Of a stretch of 64,000 nucleotides of DNA, positions 41,511 to 50,100 are shown in pieces; the stretch's first letter is position 1; each line of letters begins with the position of its first letter. The stretch comes from Promethearchaeota archaeon. GTDB taxonomy: Archaea > Asgardarchaeota > Lokiarchaeia > Sigyniarchaeales > SOKP01. The DNA lies in contig JAHPZJ010000019.1 of NCBI GenBank assembly GCA_019058245.1, forward strand, positions 2,371 to 66,370, given 5' to 3'. A program made the position numbers and the translations under genes. The notes under the pieces are model-generated. The model was not told the DNA's origin and made no database searches. It saw only the letters and a list, made by a program, of their open reading frames with translations.

Positions 41511-42779
41511 ATGTTCGCTAAAATTAAAAAAGGCTATAAGGAATATCCCAAAACATTTAAAGTGCTGACCTTCGCCACTTTCATTGACCAAATAGGGACT
41601 TTCTTATTATATCCTTTTTTTGCTCTGTATGTAACTGAACGTTTTGGTGTAGGAATGATAGAAGTAGGATACCTATATTCAATCTTTGCTTTGGGAAATA
41701 TATTTGGAAATATAATCGGAGGAGCCTTAGCTGATAAATATGGGCGTCGTGCAATGGTTTTAATTGGTTTAATTGTAAGTGGGATAGGAAGTATCTTAAT
41801 GGGATTAGCTAATAATTTAAACACTTTTTATATACTTGCAGCGTTTCTAGGTTTAATAGGCAATTTTGGAGGTCCCGCACGACAAGCAATGGTGCCAGAT
41901 TTACTTCCAAAAGAAAAACAAGCCGAAGGATTTGGAATCCTACGCGTTGCTTTTAATCTCTCAGCTGTGATTGGTCCTATATTGGGTGGATTTATGGCAA
42001 CCAGATCCTATATGTTATTATTTATTTCTGATGCAATAAGCAGTATTATTACTGCTATTATAGTGTTTATTGTCATTCCAGAAACTAAACCTCAAACTCA
42101 GGATGAAACTTCAAAAGAATCAGTCATGAAAACATTAATAGGATATAAAGATGTTGTAAAGGACTGGAAATTTATGATTTTCATTGCAGTATCAGCTATA
42201 ACAGTTTTAGTATATATGCAGATGAATGGTCCACTATCAGTTTTCTTAAGAGATGTTCATGGGTTTCCCCTAGAAAATTTTGCTTGGTTAGTGAGTATGA
42301 ATGCAATAATAGTTGTTGTTTTTCAATTCTGGATAACTAAAATGATTTCGAAATATGCTCCTATGAAAATGATGGCTTTTGGAACGATTTTTCTTATGAT
42401 TGGTTTTGGGATGTATGGGTTTGTCTCCGAACCATATATGTTTTTTGTTGCTATGGCTATTATCACAGTGGGTGAATGTATTGTATTCCCTCTTGGACAA
42501 AGTACAGCAGCAGCATTTGCTCCAGAAGATAAACGCGGAAGGTATATGGCTATGTTTGCTTTTCAGTGGATGATTCCAAATCTGTTTGGTGTTTTAGTTG
42601 CTGGATTAGTTATGGAATATATTGGACCAAACTGGTTATGGTATTTCGCTGCGCTTTTATCTCTTCTTTCAATAATTGGATTTTTATTACTTAATAGAAT
42701 TACTACAATACATATTCTTGAAGAAAAAGAGCCTATAAATGAAGAATTTACTGAAATGGCTGTTCCATCAATTGAATGA
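41511..42779 (+). CDS. MFS transporter, drug-efflux type
   Basis: A 422-residue protein with twelve hydrophobic helices. Loop 2-3 has the MFS signature GGALADKYGRRAMVLIG, and helix 5 carries the antiporter-like motif LSAVIGPILGGFMATRS, which suggests export. The start is ATG 41511 in AT-rich DNA. It is unrelated in close detail to the MFS gene at 38.7-39.9 kb. Divergent from the acyl-CoA dehydrogenase. Substrate unknown. Confidence 0.9.
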   Translation: MFAKIKKGYKEYPKTFKVLTFATFIDQIGTFLLYPFFALYVTERFGVGMIEVGYLYSIFALGNIFGNIIGGALADKYGRRAMVLIGLIVSGIGSILMGLANNLNTFYILAAFLGLIGNFGGPARQAMVPDLLPKEKQAEGFGILRVAFNLSAVIGPILGGFMATRSYMLLFISDAISSIITAIIVFIVIPETKPQTQDETSKESVMKTLIGYKDVVKDWKFMIFIAVSAITVLVYMQMNGPLSVFLRDVHGFPLENFAWLVSMNAIIVVVFQFWITKMISKYAPMKMMAFGTIFLMIGFGMYGFVSEPYMFFVAMAIITVGECIVFPLGQSTAAAFAPEDKRGRYMAMFAFQWMIPNLFGVLVAGLVMEYIGPNWLWYFAALLSLLSIIGFLLLNRITTIHILEEKEPINEEFTEMAVPSIE

Positions 42780-42853
42780 GAGATCTTTGATTTTTTGTTA
42801 TTAATTACTTAGCATTTATTAATATTCTAAAAATACAAATTTTTTATTTAAGA

Positions 42854-42875
42854 TCGTGAAACGCATCTTTCACGA
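42854..42875. repeat. Inverted repeat TCGTGAAA-N6-TTTCACGA
   Basis: Perfect 8-bp arms with loop CGCATC, 75 bases after the MFS stop and 130 bases before the next start. It is less AT-rich than its surroundings. There is no T-run directly after it, so operator or RNA hairpin is as likely as terminator. Confidence 0.55.
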
Positions 42876-43005
42876 AAAATTTTAAGGCAATTTTCTAATA
42901 TTTTGAATTATTCAAATGTTCGAAAAGTGCACCTTAATACTTTAAATATAAAGGAGATTCTAATTCTATAAATAATTTATTTAAATAAGATTTAAACATC
43001 AAATA

Positions 43006-43731
43006 ATGAATAGCAATATAATGAAATCCACTGTAATTAAAATTTACATATTACTTACTAGTTACTTCTTCGGTTTGTTAATATGGCCAAGCATTTCTTA
43101 CCATTTAAAGATATATGATCCTTTTGGTTGTATCTTTTTTAATTATCTATTATTATGTAGTATATTTTTTATTTTAGATCTTTATAGGATAAAGAATAAA
43201 AACCCCTTCAATTATATCATGAAATTTATTATTTTATTGGCATTTCTTATTGAAGGTATTGGGCTTCAAATTTCCTTACCAGAATTTAATTCAATGCTTT
43301 GTATGATACCATCGCTCTACGCTTATAATGGACTCAAGGTTGCTTTTGCGGCATCCGTTACTGGTGGATTATTCATATTTATTTATCTTATTTCTTCTCT
43401 TATATACCAGATAAAAAAATCTATAGAAAAACCTAAAAAATATCATGATATTCAAGAGAAGGATAGAAATCAGAAAGAAAGATTCATAATCCAAGATAAT
43501 TCCTTGTTTTATATCTCAATTAGTCTTTTATTTTTTCATATTTCATTCTTAATACCATCTATTTTTGAAAGTATAGGATGTAATGGAATTCCTGATAATT
43601 CAATACCACCAGTAGGCCTCTTTTGGATTTTTCCGGGAATATTTTCTATTATATATTTATTATTTCTTATGGTAAGAAGACTCAAAATTAGATTAGCTGA
43701 AAAAAGAGCTCTATTAATCTCTCATGATTAA
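43006..43731 (+). CDS. Unknown six-helix membrane protein
   Basis: A 241-residue protein with six hydrophobic segments, at about residues 8-26, 42-58, 70-86, 103-125, 160-180 and 198-222. A basic, hydrophilic loop of some 35 residues (QIKKSIEKPKKYHDIQEKD) lies between helices 4 and 5. I recognise no family. Its last four bases overlap the end of the convergent gene on the other strand. Confidence 0.6.
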   Translation: MNSNIMKSTVIKIYILLTSYFFGLLIWPSISYHLKIYDPFGCIFFNYLLLCSIFFILDLYRIKNKNPFNYIMKFIILLAFLIEGIGLQISLPEFNSMLCMIPSLYAYNGLKVAFAASVTGGLFIFIYLISSLIYQIKKSIEKPKKYHDIQEKDRNQKERFIIQDNSLFYISISLLFFHISFLIPSIFESIGCNGIPDNSIPPVGLFWIFPGIFSIIYLLFLMVRRLKIRLAEKRALLISHD

Positions 43732-44888
43732 TTCAGTTGATTTTCAATCTCAAATATTATTTTGAGATATTTATACTTAGAATTAAGTAATTTTAGAACT
43801 TTATCAACAAAAATTCTTAAATTCTCTGCTTGAATTTTCTTTTCATCTTTTTGTTCAAGTAAAAATTCATGAAGCATCTTTCTTGTCTCACTAGGACCAT
43901 TTTCCTTAAAAAATTTCATCCAGTGAATTGAAATATTACATATTTTTTTTATATTCTTATTTGAATACTCATTTATATCAAGGATTTTCTCATGATATTT
44001 ATTTATAGCATAACTAACCCTTTCTAAATAATCGGCAGTACCCAATGAATATCTACATAAACTGATTAGATTTGAGGTGATTCTAGAGCTCCTAGTATTA
44101 GTTGCAGCTTCAAAGGACTCCCATATTTCATTCATTTCTTTATTTTTTCTATTTGCTAAATCGGAATTATATAAGGCTACATTCATGATATCACTAAGAT
44201 CAACATCATGTCCCCTTTTTAGTTTTTTATTAAAAATTTCTTTCAATCCCGTTCCTTCAAGATAACTTCCTGCTCCAAAGTCAAGTAACTGATTTAAATT
44301 GTTTGCAGCACACAGCTCCTCATATCTTACCTCTCCCGTATCAGGATTAGTCCATTGAACTTGTTTCTCAAACTCACCAGTTTCTTTATTCTTAACCCAT
44401 CCACACTCTTTTAAAGCATGATCTAAAACACCAACTTCAAAACACCAAAAGTCTATATCATCTGTAAAGCGTTTTCTTCTCCAATCTCTTGAAGTATATT
44501 TTCCTAAATATAATTTTAAAGTACCTCGAACTATAGCTTTCTTTCCTTCTTTTAATGCTTTTTTAGCACTATCACAATATGGATTAAGTGAATCTTCGGA
44601 ACACGTGATAATATGATTTAAAACTTTCCTAGCTTCACCTGCAACGATATCACAAGGAATATTCCCATCCGAAGGATACATTCTAGATCCTCCATCTAAG
44701 TATTTTTTAAATAACTTTAATTCATCTTCAGGTATCTTATACCAAGGATTATTAAACATTAACTTACTGAACACATAGTGAGTGAAACCATTTTCATCTA
44801 ATCTTGTTTTTTCTGGTAAGGGTGAGACATCTCTTAGATTATCTCCTTTTTGCTGAGTATCAGCTTTAATATCCCAAATTGATGTCAT
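43728..44888 (-). CDS. Unknown protein with a nucleotidyltransferase-like motif
   Basis: A 386-residue soluble protein. Residues ~118-152 read GTLKLYLGKYTSRDWRRKRF and TDDIDFW. The RxTDDID run resembles the metal-binding RxTxDiD motif of AbiEii/MNT-type nucleotidyltransferases, preceded by G-x-L-x-LYLG as in that fold. However, the second motif and overall order are not clear. The C-terminal ~150 residues are helical (YSLGTADYLERVSYAINKYH). Function is unassigned. No antitoxin-like partner is adjacent, and both neighbours are of unknown function. Confidence 0.5.
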   Translation of the reverse strand: MTSIWDIKADTQQKGDNLRDVSPLPEKTRLDENGFTHYVFSKLMFNNPWYKIPEDELKLFKKYLDGGSRMYPSDGNIPCDIVAGEARKVLNHIITCSEDSLNPYCDSAKKALKEGKKAIVRGTLKLYLGKYTSRDWRRKRFTDDIDFWCFEVGVLDHALKECGWVKNKETGEFEKQVQWTNPDTGEVRYEELCAANNLNQLLDFGAGSYLEGTGLKEIFNKKLKRGHDVDLSDIMNVALYNSDLANRKNKEMNEIWESFEAATNTRSSRITSNLISLCRYSLGTADYLERVSYAINKYHEKILDINEYSNKNIKKICNISIHWMKFFKENGPSETRKMLHEFLLEQKDEKKIQAENLRIFVDKVLKLLNSKYKYLKIIFEIENQLN

Positions 44889-44974
44889 ACGAGATATTAT
44901 ATTGAATGTTGCTTTTAAAAATTATTAATTTAAAATATAAAATTTATTTTAAATCTAAACCCTATTGATAATAT

Positions 44975-45658
44975 ATGAACAGTTTTTTTCGCATATTTAC
45001 TCTCACTCCTTGGGATTCGCTTAATTTAAAAACTCTAACTGAAGTAAAATTATATTCATTGAAAAACATATTTAAAACCTTTCCCGTAATTGAACCTGAG
45101 TTTTTCGATGATCTCCTTTCAAATCTGTACAAATTTGATCATTACTCCTTGATTGAAAGCATCAAACGAATTGTTGGTCCTGAGAATGAGGATTATGATA
45201 TAGAACCATGGAATTTTATATGGGGAATGGATAATGAAAGAAGAATCTTTCAATTTTTATTTCAAAGAGTTAAAAATGAAATTAAAGGATCTCAAGCAAC
45301 ATTAGTAGCATTAGCTCCTCCAGAATTAGGAACATTATTTGCTCAATATAAAAAAGAAGCACTCCATAGGACTTTATCTCTTCTAAATAATCCAAAAAAC
45401 ATGAAATTTTTGCTAGTTTTATCACCTAAAGGAAAATCTGTTGCCGAAAAGCAGCAATTGCTTCATATAAGTAAGAAAGAATTAGAAAAATTTAAATTTA
45501 AAGAAAAGCTCAAACAAATGCCAAATATTAAAGGAGAGTGGGTTGTAACTCGTTCCCCAAGGTGTTCCAACTGCGGAAAAGAATTTCCAGAGATAAAGGC
45601 TTTGAACGTGTGGTCTTTTAAATTTAAATGTCCATATTGCGGACATCAGAATAAATAA
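44975..45658 (+). CDS. Unknown protein with a C-terminal zinc ribbon
   Basis: A 227-residue soluble protein. The N-terminal ~170 residues show no known motif; ALAPPELGTLFAQYKKEALHRT is the most distinctive run. The C-terminus is a zinc ribbon, RCSNCGKEFP followed by KCPYCGHQNK, with about 22 residues between cysteine pairs. It may bind nucleic acid or act as an adaptor. It is transcribed away from the unknown gene at 43.7-44.9 kb, with 85 bases between them. Confidence 0.55.
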   Translation: MNSFFRIFTLTPWDSLNLKTLTEVKLYSLKNIFKTFPVIEPEFFDDLLSNLYKFDHYSLIESIKRIVGPENEDYDIEPWNFIWGMDNERRIFQFLFQRVKNEIKGSQATLVALAPPELGTLFAQYKKEALHRTLSLLNNPKNMKFLLVLSPKGKSVAEKQQLLHISKKELEKFKFKEKLKQMPNIKGEWVVTRSPRCSNCGKEFPEIKALNVWSFKFKCPYCGHQNK

Positions 45659-45756
45659 AAATACTTATTTTTCAGATAAAAAATTAAAAATAATTTTTAT
45701 TGAATCGTACGATATATAATTTATTAAAAAAAAATATAATTGGAGCTAAATTAGAA

Positions 45757-47292
45757 ATGTTTGTAGCTGCTTTAGATTTAGGAACAACCGGATGTAGAAC
45801 TTTTATTTTTGATTTAGCAGGTACGATTATTGCTAGTGATTATCAAGAATGGCGGAGTTTTTATCCATCACCCTCATTTGTTGAACAAGATGCCAATGCG
45901 TGGTGGGAATCTATTAAAACAACAATTGAAAAGGCAATAAAAAAAAGTGGAATTGATAAAACTGAGATTGTAAGTCTTTCGGTAACAAATCAGAGGGAAA
46001 CAATTGTTCCTGTAGATAAAGATGGTAATCCGCTTCATAATGCTTTAGTATGGCAGGATAGAAGGACAGTAAATCAGGTGGAATATATTAAAGCTAAAAT
46101 TGGGATTGATAAGATTTATAAAACAACAGGATTAACAATTGATCCATATTTTTCAGCCACAAAAATACTTTGGTTTAAAGATAAGAAACCTGAAATCTAT
46201 CAAAAAACTCATAAATTCTTACTTGTCTCGGATTTCATTATTTATAAATTAACAGGGAAATTCTGTACAGATTACTCAAATGCCTCAAGAACAATGCTAT
46301 TTGATATTAATAACTTAAAATATTCTGAAGAAATTGCATCGGAAATGGAGATAGACTTAGATAAAATGCCAGACACATTTGAAAGCGGAGTTGATATTGG
46401 AGAAATTGTTACCGAAGAAACTTTATTTGATAAAAAAACATTAGTAGTAACTGGTGCAGGAGATCAACAATCAGCCGCTTTGGGAGTAGGAGTAGTATCT
46501 CCCGGTGAAATTAAATGCACAACTGGAACTGGTAGTTTTATTCTAGCTTATTTAAAACAACCCAAATTTGATCCCGAGAAACGTGTCTTATGTAGTTGTC
46601 ATGCAGTTCCTGGTGCATGGATTCAAGAAGCTAGTATTTTTACGACTGGAGCAGTACTTAGATGGTTTCGAGATGAATTAGGACTAGCAGAGTGTCAAGC
46701 TGCTCAAGAAGGCCAAGATCCTTATGAAATAATTTCCTCTGAGGCAGAAAATTCGTCAATTGGAGCAAATGGAATACTTCTCATACCCCATTTCGTTGGA
46801 GCTGGAGCTCCTCATTGGAATCCGTTTGCAAAAGGCTTAGTGTTTGGTTTATCTTTAGGCCATGAAAGAAAAGATCTATATAGGGCAGTACTCGAGGGTG
46901 TAGCCTATGAAATTAGAAAAAACATCGAAGTTTTTAAAAATCTAGGGATTGAACCAAAAGAATTAATGTTAACAGGGGGAGGATCTCGATCTGATTTTTG
47001 GAATCAGATTTATGCTGATGTACTCGGTATTACATGTGTTCGAAATATCATAGAAGAATCAACTTCATTAGGTGCTGCGATTTTAGCTGCATCGGGAGCT
47101 GGGCTTTTTCCAGATATTGCAAAAGCCGCTGAAAATTTATGTAAAGTCGATAAAAAGTGGCTTCCTAATGATAATCGACATAAACAATATGAGAAATTCT
47201 ATAATTTGTCTTATGAAATTTATAATATCTTGAATAGTAAAAGTATATACAAGAAATTCAATGATCTTACTTTACCTAAAGACTCTGAATAA
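45757..47292 (+). CDS. glpK: Glycerol kinase
   Basis: Phosphorylates glycerol to sn-glycerol 3-phosphate. FGGY-family features include ALDLGTTGCRTFIFD at the N-terminus, SVTNQRETIVPVDKDG and ALVWQDRR (glycerol-kinase type), GAGDQQSAALG and TGTGSFIL (phosphate 1), and MLTGGGSRSDFWNQIYAD (adenosine site). From ATG 45757 the protein is 511 residues, near the family's 500. An upstream TTG at 45700 would add 19 residues not found in the family, while a GGAG lies 12 bases before the ATG. It stands alone; no glycerol transporter or dehydrogenase is adjacent. Confidence 0.9.
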   Translation: MFVAALDLGTTGCRTFIFDLAGTIIASDYQEWRSFYPSPSFVEQDANAWWESIKTTIEKAIKKSGIDKTEIVSLSVTNQRETIVPVDKDGNPLHNALVWQDRRTVNQVEYIKAKIGIDKIYKTTGLTIDPYFSATKILWFKDKKPEIYQKTHKFLLVSDFIIYKLTGKFCTDYSNASRTMLFDINNLKYSEEIASEMEIDLDKMPDTFESGVDIGEIVTEETLFDKKTLVVTGAGDQQSAALGVGVVSPGEIKCTTGTGSFILAYLKQPKFDPEKRVLCSCHAVPGAWIQEASIFTTGAVLRWFRDELGLAECQAAQEGQDPYEIISSEAENSSIGANGILLIPHFVGAGAPHWNPFAKGLVFGLSLGHERKDLYRAVLEGVAYEIRKNIEVFKNLGIEPKELMLTGGGSRSDFWNQIYADVLGITCVRNIIEESTSLGAAILAASGAGLFPDIAKAAENLCKVDKKWLPNDNRHKQYEKFYNLSYEIYNILNSKSIYKKFNDLTLPKDSE

Positions 47293-47460
47293 AAATTAGA
47301 ATTTATATCATAATACTCAATTTTATATATTTTAAATGTTATTTTTTCTATAATCAAAATTACTCGGTATTATATAGAGCAAATTTCTTTTTATAATGCT
47401 GAAACCAGTTGAGTAGAAAAAGAAATAGTACAAATCGACACTATAAAAAAAAAATAAAAT

Positions 47461-48078
47461 GTGAAAAAAATGGAAAATAATTCTACAAGTATTGTAAAAG
47501 AGTATAGTAAAAACCAAAGAATAGTAGCTTTAGTATTTTATATCCTAATTGTTAGTGCGAGTTTAATTACTATTTTAGGAGTTATATGGACTCTAGCGGA
47601 CATATTTATCGGAACTACTGGTAAATTTGAGCAATTTATATCTCTAAACTTAGGATATCAAATAGCTATTATTGGTGGACTTTTGGCAGGATTATTTTTT
47701 ATATTAATTTTCTTTTTTGGGTTATTTAAAAGAACTTCGAAATCATTGATTAATTTTATTTATAAAAAAAGAGAGCTTGAGGAAAAATACAAAAATCGTA
47801 TTGATGTCAAAATTGCGGTAGCAGGATTATTAGTAAGTCTAATAGGTATCATAATTGGTTTAATATTTGCAATTATTCTTGAGATTTTGAGTTTTTCCAC
47901 TGGAGAATCTTCCAGCCTTCTAACTATTTTTGGTAGTACAGGACCTTGGGTTTTATTCATTGGTGCGGGAATATTTTTATGTATTGGGATTGCTCTTTTT
48001 ATGATTTACTTCTGGAAGAATGGAAAATTTACTATTTTGAGACTTATTGGAGCTATTGAGAAGGAAAGTAAAGATTGA
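47461..48078 (+). CDS. Unknown four-helix membrane protein
   Basis: A 205-residue protein with four hydrophobic helices, at about residues 19-48, 61-86, 116-143 and 157-182. A charged loop, KRTSKSLINFIYKKRELEEK, separates the two pairs. Both ends are charged and short. The start is GTG 47461, or ATG three codons later. I recognise no family. Confidence 0.6.
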   Translation: MKKMENNSTSIVKEYSKNQRIVALVFYILIVSASLITILGVIWTLADIFIGTTGKFEQFISLNLGYQIAIIGGLLAGLFFILIFFFGLFKRTSKSLINFIYKKRELEEKYKNRIDVKIAVAGLLVSLIGIIIGLIFAIILEILSFSTGESSSLLTIFGSTGPWVLFIGAGIFLCIGIALFMIYFWKNGKFTILRLIGAIEKESKD

Positions 48079-48224
48079 GTGCCAAAAAAAGCTAGATAAG
48101 AAAAATATCCATTAATTATAATTAAATCAGAAATTTTTTGCTCTTATATTTTTTTTATTTTATATTATCATCAAATTAATTTAATGTAAAAATTTACTCA
48201 ATTTATCTATGCCGATTTGATTTT

Positions 48225-49751
48225 ATGGCAATTAAAGTTGGAACTGTATTTAATTACTTACAATTACCTAATGTATCTAAATTTGCATTTGTTATTAATA
48301 AAAGACAAGATGGTACCCTTATACAAAAAGGATTATTTGTCTATACAAATTCGAGTGAAGGATTCTTAATTGGAACGATTGAAGAGATTGTCTTATTGAA
48401 TGAGTATTTTGCTGATGCTCTTACAATCAAAGCGTTTAACAATAATAATAATCCTAACATCCTTAAAGGTCTTTTTCCCAGTGATGATTTTGAATTTGCA
48501 ATTGCGATAGTGAAATGCCTAGGGCTGATAATATTTAAGGATAAAGACAATCAAGAAATTGTAAGAGTTCAACGAATGAGTTATCCTGCGAGTCCAGGAA
48601 AAGAAGTATATATGGTAGAGGAAGAAGTTCTTAATAAGTTCTTAGGATTCGATAGTAAAGCTGGTTTAAATTTAGGACGAGTGAAGGTAACAAATTCTGA
48701 AGCACTAGTCAATATGAATAGATTGCTAAATAAGCATTTTGCTATTCTTTCAATCTCAGGAGGTGGTAAGAGTTACCTTACATCAGTACTTATCGAAGAA
48801 TTACTGATAAGAAATAAGGATTTTGGAACACCTTCCATAATTTTATTTGATGTACATGGAGAATATTTGTATTTAAAAGATATTCCTAAGTTTAAAGACA
48901 GAGTGAAAATTCAAGATATCTCATACTTTCAAATAGGAGTACCTAAATTATCCGCCTATTCTTTCAAAAAATATCAAGAACAAATTTCATCAGTTCAATT
49001 AAGAGAACTCTCTAAATATATAAAAAAATTGAGGAAAGAAAAACAAAAGAAAAATCAATATTCTTTAACTGATATAATTAAAGTTGTTGAAGAAGAAACT
49101 GATGGAAACAAGAGTACAAAACAAGCATTAATAGGGTGGCTCTCAGAATTGGAACGATTGACTCTCTTTGGATCTCAGGAGAATCCTTCATTAGATAAAG
49201 TAGTGAATAATCAAGAAATCACTATTTTTAACTTTCAGAAAGAAGTGAGTATTAGAAAAAAGCAAATTATTGTTGATTATATTTGCAACCGTCTATTTAA
49301 TCTCCGAAGAAATGACAATATAGCCCCATTTTTGCTCGTTGTAGAAGAGGCTCATCAATTCTGCCCAGAGGCAGCCCATTCCAAAGCCATCTCCAAACCT
49401 ATTATAGAAATGCTTGCTCGAGAGGGAAGAAAATTTATGGCATGCTTATGTTTAATTAGTCAGAGACCAAAAAAGTTGAGTACAACTGCATTATCTCAAT
49501 GCAATTCAAAATTAGTATTAAGTATTAAAAATCCATATGATTTAAAACATCTAATGGATAGTTCAGAAGCGATAACTAAAGAATACGCTAATATAATTTC
49601 AAGCTTGGGCGTTGGAGAAATGTTGTTGATGGGAAATGCAGTAAATTATCCTGTGTTCATTGATGTGAGAAAGAGAAAATTTAAATTAAGGGATGAAGCG
49701 AAATCTTTAGCCCAATTCTGTTTAGATTGGCAAAAAAAAGAATTAATATAA
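48225..49751 (+). CDS. HerA-like hexameric ATPase
   Basis: HerA is a DNA translocase that works with the NurA nuclease in end resection. An N-terminal HAS-barrel-like region (MAIKVGTVFNYLQ) precedes the RecA-like core with Walker A AILSISGGGKSYLTS (near residue 178), IILFDVHGEY, Walker B LLVVEEAHQFCPE and sensor CLISQRPKKLS. At 508 residues it is normal for HerA. The usual neighbours nurA, mre11 and rad50 are absent, so a role in another HerA-type system, for example DUF87 ATPases of membrane or defence complexes, is also possible. Confidence 0.8.
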   Translation: MAIKVGTVFNYLQLPNVSKFAFVINKRQDGTLIQKGLFVYTNSSEGFLIGTIEEIVLLNEYFADALTIKAFNNNNNPNILKGLFPSDDFEFAIAIVKCLGLIIFKDKDNQEIVRVQRMSYPASPGKEVYMVEEEVLNKFLGFDSKAGLNLGRVKVTNSEALVNMNRLLNKHFAILSISGGGKSYLTSVLIEELLIRNKDFGTPSIILFDVHGEYLYLKDIPKFKDRVKIQDISYFQIGVPKLSAYSFKKYQEQISSVQLRELSKYIKKLRKEKQKKNQYSLTDIIKVVEEETDGNKSTKQALIGWLSELERLTLFGSQENPSLDKVVNNQEITIFNFQKEVSIRKKQIIVDYICNRLFNLRRNDNIAPFLLVVEEAHQFCPEAAHSKAISKPIIEMLAREGRKFMACLCLISQRPKKLSTTALSQCNSKLVLSIKNPYDLKHLMDSSEAITKEYANIISSLGVGEMLLMGNAVNYPVFIDVRKRKFKLRDEAKSLAQFCLDWQKKELI

Positions 49752-49982
49752 ATCTGTAACTAAACCTTCTCTTAGAGCTTGATTATTTTTATTAAGAACA
49801 ATCATGTTCTTGTTTTTTGAAACACGAAATACATTAATTATTGCCATACTCTCCAACTTCATAAATAATTCTTCTAAAATTAATGAATTTACAAAAGGAA
49901 ATTCTTTTTTGAGAAGTTCCTCCAATCTTTTATCCAATATTTCTCCTTTATTTTTGATTAAAATATCGATTATAGAATTCAT
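49743..49982 (-). CDS. Small unknown protein overlapping the herA end
   Basis: A 79-residue protein on the opposite strand whose last nine bases overlap the end of the HerA-like gene. The sequence (SIIDILIKNKGEILDKRLEE, then LILEELFMKLESMAIINVFR) suggests a winged-helix-like fold: three helices followed by a strand pair (NVFRVSKNKNMIVLNK). Not recognised. Confidence 0.5.
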   Translation of the reverse strand: MNSIIDILIKNKGEILDKRLEELLKKEFPFVNSLILEELFMKLESMAIINVFRVSKNKNMIVLNKNNQALREGLVTDLY

Positions 49983-50100
49983 TACTGGTTTTTGATTCCA
50001 ACGATGAGATTCGATTTTATGTCACCTATTATAATACATATAAAAATAGAATACAATAATGAAGAATATCTTTTTTCTAATTAATTTTTGCTATTTTATT

